A stretch of DNA of 8,052 nucleotides from an uncultured bacterium (GTDB lineage Bacteria > Bacteroidota > Bacteroidia > Bacteroidales > Paludibacteraceae), in NCBI GenBank assembly GCA_947074225.1, contig CAMTOX010000074.1, forward strand, positions 1-8,052, in the 5' to 3' direction. Each line of letters starts with the position of its first letter. Position 1 is the first letter of the stretch. Below are positions 1 through 6,814 of this stretch, piece by piece. Made by a program: the position numbers and the translations under genes. The notes under the pieces were generated by a model. That model was not told the DNA's origin. It worked only from the letters and a program-made list of their open reading frames with translations, and did not search any database.

Positions 1-497
1 TCATACCAACGCCAATCTGAAGGGTTCTTCTTATTCTGCGCTAGCATCTGTAAGGCTGAATAGAACTGACGTTCATACTGCTTAGACCCTCCAAAAACAT
101 AGATCTTACCAAAATAGAGATCTAACCGGTTAGGATAGAGAGCTAATGCACTATCTATAATAGTGATGCCGGGTTCTAACTTTAAGGGGTAAAAAGAGAT
201 ACTCTAAAGTAAATAGGCTTGAAGGTTATTAATAGAATCAAAATAGGGTGTATATTCTCCTTCAGGTTCATCGTATGAAATTTCAATAGAACGATTCTGG
301 GCCAAATAGACATAATAATTAAACTTTGCGGTATAAAGTTCCGGGTCGTTAGATTGGGCTTGCTGCCACAAATTTATTACCTTTTTCATAGATAAAGTAT
401 CGTTTGTTTGAAAGGCTTTGATAAATAGCTCTTCATAACCTTAAGCAGAAAGAGATAATGGCAAGAGGAGCAAAAAAAGAAAGAGTTTCGTTTTCAT
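1..497 (-). pseudogene. Exported TPR-like protein gene broken by two in-frame stops; runs off the left edge
   Basis: Read on the minus strand from the ATG at 497, the frame gives a clear type I signal peptide, MKTKLFLFLLLLPLSLSA, and then a TAA (441-443) exactly at the expected cleavage site. The same frame continues GYEELFIKAFQTNDTLS and on through an amphipathic, helical, repeat-like protein (for example NLWQQAQSNDPELYTAKFNYY) to a TAG at 204-206. It then stays open for the remaining 67 codons to the window edge, including ALALYPNRLDLYFGKIYVFG. There is no frameshift. From memory, Bacteroidales have a family of small exported proteins with this layout and with Gln after the signal peptide (A-Q-G-Y), so the TAA is probably a CAA-to-TAA change; the TAG could have come from CAG. 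An in-frame ATG at 504-506 is an alternative start. The window cuts the 3' end. The intact function of the family is not known to me; TPR-like scaffolding in the periplasm is a guess. A sequencing error would have to have occurred twice to explain the stops. Confidence 0.8.
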
Positions 498-506
498 AAT
501 ATTCAT

Positions 507-894
507 AATTTGAGTTGGCAATTTGGTTTTATAACCATTCATATAGTATGGAGCAATAAATAGAAAAAAGTATGAGTGCATTACTCTTCAACAAACCATT
601 GAATCTATAAGGCAAATTAATAGTAGTTGCATAAATAGCTTCTGTTTAAATAATGACACCCTATAGTGCGACTTCAGCAAAGCAAAAAGTAAATCTACAC
701 AATCTATTTAAAAACACTGTGGAACTATAGCATCATAATCAAACAGATAATGTAGAATCATTATTAAAGAACCTGTTATATAATATAAAATACAACTATT
801 CAGTGTTTTACAAAAGTTATCAACAAGCAATTATTAGCACCATCATGTGTTTATTTATCTTTAAACCACTAACACTAAATACTTTTAATTAGTT
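507..894. other. AT-rich intergenic stretch without a recognisable gene
   Basis: This 388-base gap separates the helicase stop (895) from the broken exported gene. It is visibly more AT-rich than the coding DNA on either side. I see no ORF of useful length, no tRNA arm sequences and no tandem repeat. Apart from the promoter candidate at 565-595, it holds a weak inverted repeat: ATAATG (747-752) and CATTAT (759-764) around a six-base loop. A further AACAG/CTGTT-type pairing outside it is separated by an unpaired side. That structure might slow polymerase after the helicase but lacks GC pairs and a U-tract. No convincing terminator follows the helicase, so readthrough towards the broken gene is possible. 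The gap could also be the remnant of a decayed gene, but nothing recognisable is left. Confidence 0.6.
565..595 (-). promoter_or_regulatory. Candidate Bacteroidota promoter for the broken exported gene
   Basis: On the minus strand a TTTG (592-595) lies exactly 19 bases upstream of TACTTTTT (565-572). The Bacteroides primary sigma consensus is TTTG, about 19 bases, TAnnTTTG, so the only mismatch is the final T for G. Transcription would start near 557, about 60 bases before the ATG at 497. The position is right for the gene at 1-497. If the match is real, the promoter has outlived the reading frame. It could be chance in AT-rich DNA. Confidence 0.45.
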
Positions 895-3336
895 CTATGC
901 CTCATCTAGCTGTAGTGCTGTACGTACCATTCGTAACTGCCCGAAAGTGAGCACTCCATCAATTTCGGCATATATTTCTGTTATCGTTTTTCCCTCACGC
1001 AAGGCTTGCATAACGGGTCTAACATAGTCAAAATTCACGAAACGTTCTAAAGGGAGCATTCCTAATCCAATCCAATGTTCAATATGTTTTTCTATTGTTT
1101 CTGCTTTCACTCCTCTCTCTTGAGCTATTTCAGGAATAGACATTCCTTGTTTAGCAAACTCTAATGTTATTTGCAAAGTAGATAATTTAGGTGCCTTCTC
1201 CACTGTTTCCTCCTCAATAAATTCTGCTTCCGTCTGCATTGGCGACTCAACATTCTCTTCGCGGCAATAGTCAAGCACAGCATCTATAAAGGCATCGCCA
1301 AAGCGTTGCACTTTCACCTTTCCAAATCCTTTAATACGTGCTAGGTCTTTTGCATTTTGTGGCAATCGGTTACTAATCTCTACTAATGTAGCTGTTGAAG
1401 CCACCATATATACCGGCATATTATATTGCTCACATATTTGATTGCGCAATACTGCCAATGCTTGGTATAATCGCACATGATTGGTCTTTACCGGTGGGCG
1501 TTGTTTGGTCTCTGCAGCATAACATTTTATACTTAGTCGTGGCACCTTAAAATCGGCCTTACATTGAAAATAGTGCTGTATAGAGATGTCGTTACGAATA
1601 TTGAGAACTAAGTAACGTTTCTCCGAAGCCTGTTCATAGATATTGGTGATTCGCTCTCTGTAGTCTGTTGCTTCTGTTCTACTATCGGTTACAACTGGCG
1701 ATCCCTCCAAGAGTATTAATAATTCGTGAAGTTGTTCAGAGAAGTAGTCGCTCGCCGCAGCAATACGCTGCTGCAACTGAGCAACATCGGCCGAGGCGAA
1801 TAGCTGCTCTAGTTGTGTTTGAAAACGTACAGAGACCTGCTGAATGGAATGCATGGTGCTGAATAAACTATTCCAATAGTCGGTGGCTTGTGGTCCAAAA
1901 TCGGGAGCAAAAGGTAGGAAATAGTTCACAAAAGCATCCATTAATCCATCTAAACTCTCCATATTGAAGACGCGACTTATAACGAGTTTACTATACTGCT
2001 GCTTATAGAAATCGACCTGTTTCTGTAGCTCCGAAACCGGTGGTTTTGCCGCCGAAAACGCTAATATATTAGGATCGACCGCTAAGCTGCGCTCTTGAAT
2101 AGAGGTGGTAAGGACAATACCATCTAAAGAGCGGCAGCGACTTAATGCCACATAAACCTGCCCCGAGGCAAATGCCGAACCGGCATCAATGACTACCCTA
2201 TCAAAAGTTAATCCCTGACTCTTGTGAATGGTTATGGCCCAAGCTAAACGCAAAGGATACTGCGTATAGGCACCAAGTTCCTCTTCCTCAATATGATTTG
2301 TCTCTTTATTAACGCTATAACGTACATTAGACCATGTTTCGCGTGTTACCGGAATAGGTTCTGTCTCTCCATCGCAAATTACTAAAATCTCCTCCTCGTC
2401 TAAGTGAGAAATCACACCAAGTTTACCGTTGTAGTAGCGACGTTCGGCCCCTACATCGTTAGCAATGAACATCACTTTAGCTCCTACCTTTAAACATAGG
2501 TGCGCATCGTTAGGGTAGTTCTTTTCATTAAACTCACCTTTAACCTGAGCACTATAAGTAAAGGTTTTTGCCTCTATCTTAATCATCTCTTCTTGGTTAA
2601 TAAGATCGGCCTTCTGATTGTGTGTTGTCAATGTGATATACCCATCGGATTCGTCGGGACGAAAGCCCGGCAAATAGCGCGACTGTAGTAGCTGGTACAT
2701 CTCAGGCGAGAGTGCATCGTTACGCACCTCATTAAGAAGTTGGATAAATTGTAGGTTCGTTTGTCGGAAAATATGGTCTAACTCAATATAGATTGGTTTG
2801 TGCTGTTCCAACACCTTACTATGGAAGAAGTACGGAGTTTGGTAGTAGCTGTGCAGGAGATGCCACTCCTCGCCGGGTACTACTGGCGAGAGTTGATACA
2901 TATCGCCAATGAAAATTACTTGCACACCTCCGAAAGGTTCTGTGCGTCTATATCGGTAGTGACGCAGAACAGCATCTATGGCATCGAGCACGTCGGCACG
3001 AACCATACTTATTTCGTCGATAACAAGAAGCTCAAGTTCTTGAAAAATCTTACGCCGCATGGTGGTAACCTTCTGTTTATCTATAAGGTTACGCCTTCCC
3101 TCCTCGGTCGGTACATATGGCGTAAAGGGGAGTTGGAAGAAGGAGTGTATAGTCACTCCCCCGGCATTAATGGCCGCGACACCTGTTGGTGCCACCACAG
3201 CCATCTGCTTATGGGTTTCGGCCCGCATACGACGCAAAAAGGTGGTCTTACCGGTTCCGGCCTTACCGGTTAAGAAGACAGAACACCCAGTGAGTTGTAC
3301 AAACTCTTCAGCTAAATCGTAAACGGAATTCATCAT
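895..3336 (-). CDS. PIF1-type DNA helicase with C-terminal HRDC and helix-turn-helix domains
   Basis: An 813-residue, complete superfamily 1B helicase, expected to unwind DNA 5'-to-3' with ATP in the cytoplasm. Walker A is GKAGTGKT (24-31), Walker B DEIS (107-110) and motif III GDMYQLSP (144-151). The late motifs are AITIHKSQGLTFDR (367-380) and SGQVYVALSR (391-400), whose last Arg is the likely arginine finger. After a linker that looks partly helical (about 430-570), an HRDC domain spans roughly 618-692 (LYQALAVLRNQI to FIDAVLDYC, with ARIKGFGKVKVQRFG). An HTH_40-like domain follows at about 718-768 (MSIPEIAQERGVKAETIEKHI). HRDC plus this HTH also ends Bacteroidales RecQ proteins, which suggests a shared way of binding structured DNA; that is inference. 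The start is one of two adjacent ATGs (MM), and homologues as I recall them begin near MNS. It is last in the unit, 87 bases after cstA, and ends in TAG with TAA two codons later. Confidence 0.93.
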   Translation of the reverse strand: MMNSVYDLAEEFVQLTGCSVFLTGKAGTGKTTFLRRMRAETHKQMAVVAPTGVAAINAGGVTIHSFFQLPFTPYVPTEEGRRNLIDKQKVTTMRRKIFQELELLVIDEISMVRADVLDAIDAVLRHYRYRRTEPFGGVQVIFIGDMYQLSPVVPGEEWHLLHSYYQTPYFFHSKVLEQHKPIYIELDHIFRQTNLQFIQLLNEVRNDALSPEMYQLLQSRYLPGFRPDESDGYITLTTHNQKADLINQEEMIKIEAKTFTYSAQVKGEFNEKNYPNDAHLCLKVGAKVMFIANDVGAERRYYNGKLGVISHLDEEEILVICDGETEPIPVTRETWSNVRYSVNKETNHIEEEELGAYTQYPLRLAWAITIHKSQGLTFDRVVIDAGSAFASGQVYVALSRCRSLDGIVLTTSIQERSLAVDPNILAFSAAKPPVSELQKQVDFYKQQYSKLVISRVFNMESLDGLMDAFVNYFLPFAPDFGPQATDYWNSLFSTMHSIQQVSVRFQTQLEQLFASADVAQLQQRIAAASDYFSEQLHELLILLEGSPVVTDSRTEATDYRERITNIYEQASEKRYLVLNIRNDISIQHYFQCKADFKVPRLSIKCYAAETKQRPPVKTNHVRLYQALAVLRNQICEQYNMPVYMVASTATLVEISNRLPQNAKDLARIKGFGKVKVQRFGDAFIDAVLDYCREENVESPMQTEAEFIEEETVEKAPKLSTLQITLEFAKQGMSIPEIAQERGVKAETIEKHIEHWIGLGMLPLERFVNFDYVRPVMQALREGKTITEIYAEIDGVLTFGQLRMVRTALQLDEA

Positions 3337-3381
3337 ATCGGTAAAATCAACATTAAAAAACTTATTTCTATTTCTGAAGCG

Positions 3382-3408
3382 TAGAACACCCCATATTGGA
3401 GCATCCTA
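3382..3408 (-). other. Predicted RNA hairpin between cstA and the helicase gene
   Basis: On the minus strand TAGGATGCTCC and GGGGTGTTCTA can pair over 11 positions, four of them G-U wobbles, around an AATAT loop. It lies just past the cstA stop. The sequence after it is CGCTTCAG rather than a U-tract, so it is not a standard terminator. It may act as an mRNA stability or processing element, a weak attenuator before the helicase gene, or nothing at all. Confidence 0.35.
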
Positions 3409-3420
3409 CCCCTTTCGGAG
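3409..3420 (-). other. Short hairpin with GAAA tetraloop after cstA
   Basis: The minus-strand sequence CTCC-GAAA-GGGG forms a four-pair stem, one of them G-U, closed by a GNRA tetraloop. It starts three bases beyond the cstA stop codon and abuts the larger hairpin at 3382-3408, which repeats the CTCC...GGGG arrangement. The stem is short and the call rests on pairing alone. Confidence 0.3.
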
Positions 3421-3423
3421 CAA

Positions 3424-4863
3424 TTATTGTGCTATGGCCCTCATCTTGTGTTGACCATAAAGAAAACGAGCAAAGAGAGCTGTAAAGATTATACATACCA
3501 ATGCCGCAATGGAGTATCCATATACCATTGGCAAATGTAAGCCCTCAGGTGCTGTGAGAATATAACATACACACACTGCGGTCATGAAGAGTGCCGGAAT
3601 GAGTGTTATCCAGTAAAGACGGTGGTTACGTGCTAAATAGACGGTAAGTGCCCAGAGGGTAAACACCGACAATGTTTGGTTACTCCAAGCAAAATAACGC
3701 CACAAGATATCAAAATCCATCTGTAGAATTAAGAAGCAGAGCGCAAATAGTGGCAGCGAAACAAGAACTCTTTTCAGAATCTTCTGTTGGTCAATCTTTA
3801 GGAAATCGGCTGCTATGAGTCGTGCCGACCGTAGTGCGGTATCGCCCGAGGTGATAGGTGCTGCTACCACACCTAATATGGCCAAGAAACCACCCAATGT
3901 GCCAAGCCAAGTGTTAGAGATAAGATTCACCACTTCGGCAGCGCTATTGGCATTCTTAGGCAGCGAGCCTATATAGGCCGACAGGCCTTCAAAAGAGCCA
4001 AAGAATGATGATGCCGCCGCAGCCCATATTAGGGCTACTGCTCCTTCGGCTATCATGGCACCATAGAAGCATGGACGTCCGTACTTCTCGTTGGTTAAGC
4101 AACGTGCCATCATGGGACTCTGTGTAGCATGAAAACCAGAGATGGCACCACACGCAATACTTACAAACATCATAGGAAAGATAGGATATTCCTTAGGATG
4201 ATGAGAGTAAAGACCGTCGGTTAGTTCAGGTATAGGTGCATTATTTATAAAGAGTGCCACCAATATGCCCACTGCCATGAAGAGCAATGCCGCCCCAAAG
4301 ATGGGATAGATACGTCCAATTAACTTATCGATAGGCAGTAAGGTTGCCAACATATAGTATGCAAAGATGATAATGAGCCACCAGGTCATAGATACTGTTC
4401 CGAACATACCATTGAGCAGTCCTGCCGGTCCGCTCACAAAGACAGCCCCAACAAGTACCATCAAGATGAGTGTGAAGCCTCTCATAAACTGCTTCACTCC
4501 ATTGCCCAACTCTGCTCCAACAATCTCTGGAAGGCTTGCTCCATTGCGCCTAACGGACAACATTCCCGACAAATAGTCATGCACTGCTCCACCAAAGATA
4601 GATCCGAATACTATCCACAGGAAGGCTGCTGGTCCAAACATTACACCCATTATAGCACCAAAGATAGGACCTAGTCCGGCAATATTTAAGAACTGAATTA
4701 AGAAGATGCGCCACCAAGGCATGGCAACATAGTCTACTCCGTCGGGGTTTACCTCGGCAGGGGTAGGACGTTTAGGGTTCGCACCAAAGACACGTTCTAC
4801 AAAACGTCCATAAAGCAGATAACCTAATACCAAAAGTATTAAGGAGGAGATAAACGTAATCAT
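3424..4863 (-). CDS. cstA: CstA-family carbon starvation / peptide or pyruvate permease, short form
   Basis: A 479-residue inner-membrane protein with about twelve hydrophobic segments, starting MITFISSLILLVLGYLLYG. Conserved CstA signatures are plain: QFLNIAGLGPIFGAIMG (57-73), GGAVHDYLSGMLSVRRNGAS (91-110), SGFHATQSPMMARC (242-255), GDTALRSARLIAADFL (340-355) and WRYFAWSNQTL (388-398). E. coli CstA and its relative BtsT are about 700 residues and import peptides or pyruvate. The roughly 480-residue version seen here is, as I recall, the common one in Bacteroidota, so this is not a truncation. The substrate cannot be read from sequence; peptides are the best guess. It sits 43 bases after the transglutaminase gene with no promoter match in the gap, so it is probably co-transcribed. 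It is the only intact gene here that ends in TAA. The symbol is given at family level. Confidence 0.92.
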   Translation of the reverse strand: MITFISSLILLVLGYLLYGRFVERVFGANPKRPTPAEVNPDGVDYVAMPWWRIFLIQFLNIAGLGPIFGAIMGVMFGPAAFLWIVFGSIFGGAVHDYLSGMLSVRRNGASLPEIVGAELGNGVKQFMRGFTLILMVLVGAVFVSGPAGLLNGMFGTVSMTWWLIIIFAYYMLATLLPIDKLIGRIYPIFGAALLFMAVGILVALFINNAPIPELTDGLYSHHPKEYPIFPMMFVSIACGAISGFHATQSPMMARCLTNEKYGRPCFYGAMIAEGAVALIWAAAASSFFGSFEGLSAYIGSLPKNANSAAEVVNLISNTWLGTLGGFLAILGVVAAPITSGDTALRSARLIAADFLKIDQQKILKRVLVSLPLFALCFLILQMDFDILWRYFAWSNQTLSVFTLWALTVYLARNHRLYWITLIPALFMTAVCVCYILTAPEGLHLPMVYGYSIAALVCIIFTALFARFLYGQHKMRAIAQ

Positions 4864-4906
4864 ACTTTATTAGAATAAAAGAATAATATTATAAGAGGTC
4901 ATTACC

Positions 4907-6019
4907 CTACTTCTCTTGTAGTTGCAACACCTCGTCTGAGTTTCCAAAAGTATAGCTGTAAATTAATTTAGGCTGTTCTTCATCAATAAAAATCTGAACC
5001 TCTGTTCCATTGGGCATAGAGAAGTTAAAGTGATTATTTGTATCGAACTTATTGTCGTGTGTTTTACCTCGTGCTATCACTTCACCTGTTTTCACATCTA
5101 CAGCATATACCGAGCGTACTATACGTTCTTGGTTAGCATTGGTAAGATTTATGGAGAGTCTCGGAATACGTTCACTCCCTTTCAAAGTTAAATAGCGTTC
5201 TGTAACGTTATAAGCCGGAACAGATGTTATAGGGTTTTCACACCATGTGCCGTAGAAGGTGGTACCTGTAGGTTTCCAGCTGGTAGCATAAATGGCATAT
5301 TTAGGATCATTGGCATCGGCAAAAATCACATCGGCATTAAACCAAGCCTGATCTACCAATGGTGCATCTTCAGCTCCCAGGTGGTGCCATGTGCCGTTAT
5401 CCCATATCTCTACCCATGAGTGGTTGCCAGGTTTATGCGTCCAGTTGCAGCCGGCAAAGCGTGCAGGAATACCTACAGCCCTACAAGCATCAATAAGAAT
5501 AATAGAGAGTCCGGTACACGATGCCATTCCAATACGCATAGAATGGAAAGGAGATTGGTCTGGCTTATCGCGCCTAGGGCTATAGGTTACCCCGATAAGT
5601 GTCCATATTTCGCGGTTTAAGAGTTCGGCAGCTTGAGTCATAGAGGTACAGTTTTGTACCAAAGGGGTAAAATCTTCATAGAAAAGCGGGCGCCAATGGT
5701 CGGCATCCTCTCCAATAGAAGAGTAGGGAAGAATATTGTTTAAGAAAATAGAATCGGGAATATCACTAGTCTCCCATGGAGCATCTACAAAAGCACGTAT
5801 GGCAAGATCTACATTTCTGCGCAAATAACTATCGGTTACCTTACCTTTATCTTTGGCAGGCATATAGTTCAACAGATAGGGCATTGCCAACTTTCGTAAC
5901 TGCTGTTCACGTTCACTCACCGTAGGATCTAAGAAACGAGGTTGAGCCATAAGGTCGTTAGATGTAAAAGCCGCTAGAAGAAGTAAGAGTATTGTTAAAC
6001 GTTGTAGAGGGTGTTTCAT
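4907..6019 (-). CDS. Exported transglutaminase-fold protein
   Basis: A 370-residue protein with a type I signal peptide of about 25 residues (hydrophobic TILLLLLAAFT, cleavage after LMA before QPR; no lipobox). It should therefore act in the periplasm or outside the cell. The core (about 120-225) is a papain-like transglutaminase fold. The likely nucleophile is Cys168 in GMASCTGLSI, followed by GIPARFAGC. The likely catalytic His is His200 in GNHSWVEIW, and the acidic partner is probably Asp218 (or Glu217) in HHLGAEDA. The C-terminal part (about 275-360) is rich in alternating beta strands and looks like a small beta-sandwich. Prokaryotic members are more often peptidases or amidases than cross-linking enzymes, so peptide cleavage is plausible but not shown. 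The ATG lies 21 bases after the cutC stop and is in frame with cutC. The neighbour CstA may import peptides, which would fit a peptide-degrading role; this is inference. Confidence 0.85.
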   Translation of the reverse strand: MKHPLQRLTILLLLLAAFTSNDLMAQPRFLDPTVSEREQQLRKLAMPYLLNYMPAKDKGKVTDSYLRRNVDLAIRAFVDAPWETSDIPDSIFLNNILPYSSIGEDADHWRPLFYEDFTPLVQNCTSMTQAAELLNREIWTLIGVTYSPRRDKPDQSPFHSMRIGMASCTGLSIILIDACRAVGIPARFAGCNWTHKPGNHSWVEIWDNGTWHHLGAEDAPLVDQAWFNADVIFADANDPKYAIYATSWKPTGTTFYGTWCENPITSVPAYNVTERYLTLKGSERIPRLSINLTNANQERIVRSVYAVDVKTGEVIARGKTHDNKFDTNNHFNFSMPNGTEVQIFIDEEQPKLIYSYTFGNSDEVLQLQEK

Positions 6020-6040
6020 GATATTACAGATATTATGAGT

Positions 6041-6685
6041 CTATATAAGATTATTAATTTGTGCCACGCTAATGGGGCTTTCGTAGCTCTGTTCACTACG
6101 TACTGCTCTACCAAAGTGGTAGTTAGTATAACCTAAAGGTCGCAGTTTTTGAATTGTTGCTGCGGTTAGGCCGCCTCCCAAGCGTATCTTTATTGGTTTT
6201 TGCGGTAGAGTTAGCACCTCAGGAATTGCTGTTGCTAAGATAGAGTCTACACCTATTGCTGCCAAAAAGTTATAGGCTTCAACTTTATCGGCTATCTGTT
6301 CAAAAGCTCTATGAAAGGTCACCTTCATGGGTTTAGCACAAGCCATTACCTGCTTCATACGCTCGTCTACAGCCTCTCTATTCACCATTCCTATCACTAT
6401 TCCCTGCACACCAAGCACCTTCAGTGCTTCTATGGTCTCCAGAATCTGCCTAAACTCCTCTTCCGAATAGCAGAAATTGCCCCCACGTGGGCGCACCATA
6501 ACCCGTATGGGTAGAGCACTTGCAGCTACTGCCTCTTTCACCAATGCCAAAGATGGTGTAATACCATCTAAAGACATACCGGCACAAAGCTCTATTGCAC
6601 TGGCTTTGGAATGGTTTATAGCTATAACATCTTGTAAAGTAGTGGCTATGATCTCAATATTTATTGCGGCAGATGAACTTTTCAT
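6041..6685 (-). CDS. cutC: CutC family TIM-barrel protein, short form
   Basis: A 214-residue cytoplasmic protein with clear CutC motifs: IELCAGMSLDGITPSLALVK (31-50), VMVRPRGGNFCYSEEEF (62-78), GIVIGM (95-100), KVTFHRAFEQIADKVEAYNF (121-140) and IRLGGGLTA (167-175). The family was named for copper homeostasis in E. coli, where that role has been disputed, so the function should be treated as unsettled. It is shorter than E. coli CutC (about 248 residues). The helix between GVDSILATAI and the glycine-rich strand is reduced by roughly 13-15 residues, and the C-terminal segment after the barrel is nearly absent. The frame is otherwise intact and the motifs are kept, so I read it as a short subfamily rather than a broken gene. 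It is the first gene after the promoter at 6713-6743, with a leader of about 20 bases. Confidence 0.9.
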   Translation of the reverse strand: MKSSSAAINIEIIATTLQDVIAINHSKASAIELCAGMSLDGITPSLALVKEAVAASALPIRVMVRPRGGNFCYSEEEFRQILETIEALKVLGVQGIVIGMVNREAVDERMKQVMACAKPMKVTFHRAFEQIADKVEAYNFLAAIGVDSILATAIPEVLTLPQKPIKIRLGGGLTAATIQKLRPLGYTNYHFGRAVRSEQSYESPISVAQINNLI

Positions 6686-6712
6686 GGTCTACATAAAGAA
6701 TCAATGACAATG

Positions 6713-6743
6713 CAAACTTACAAAAAATTATCTGTCTTAACAA
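6713..6743 (-). promoter_or_regulatory. cutC: Bacteroidota-type promoter for the cutC-led unit
   Basis: On the minus strand TTG (6741-6743) is followed after 20 bases by TAAGTTTG (6713-6720), a full match to the TAnnTTTG -7 element of Bacteroides housekeeping promoters. Transcription would start near 6706, about 20 bases before the cutC ATG at 6685. It lies directly after the der terminator, which supports a new transcription unit beginning here. Confidence 0.7.
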
Positions 6744-6751
6744 CCAATAAC

Positions 6752-6792
6752 AAAAATACCTACTACGCTTTTGTAAGCGGTAGTAGGTATTT
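6752..6792 (-). terminator. der: Intrinsic terminator of der
   Basis: On the minus strand AAATACCTACTACCGCTT (6792-6775) pairs with AAGCGTAGTAGGTATTT (6770-6754) around an ACAA loop. The result is 17 base pairs broken only by one bulged base. Five U residues (6756-6752) close and follow the stem. It begins 22 bases after the der stop codon. The plus strand has no U-run on its far side, so it is oriented to end der transcription. Confidence 0.85.
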
Positions 6793-6814
6793 AATCTCAA
6801 AAATTTTAGAGATA

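Noticed and set aside
1..497. Reassignment of TAA and TAG to Gln in this genome
   Set aside because: The intact genes total over 2,200 codons without an internal TAA or TAG and stop at the expected C termini (for example Der ending FARQK). The standard code is used.
747..764. Inverted repeat ATAATG/CATTAT as a helicase terminator
   Set aside because: Six AT-rich pairs about 130 bases beyond the stop, with no U-tract, are not enough to call a terminator.
507..894. tRNA or CRISPR array in the long gap
   Set aside because: No T-arm or acceptor-like sequence and no regularly spaced repeat can be seen on either strand.
3247..3271. Direct repeat of CTTACCGGTT, 15 bases apart
   Set aside because: It encodes the repeated TGK residues of the Walker A loop (LTGKAGTGKT), so protein sequence explains it.
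2800..3273. 157-residue open frame on the plus strand
   Set aside because: It lies wholly antisense to the ATPase core of the helicase, has no recognisable domain and no start context, and overlaps another antisense frame. It is a shadow of the real gene.
3337..3381. Possible promoter for the helicase (TAAGTTTT about 19 bases after GTTC on the minus strand)
   Set aside because: The -7 box misses its final G and the -33 box matches only two of four bases. This is too weak to call against the stronger case for co-transcription with cstA.
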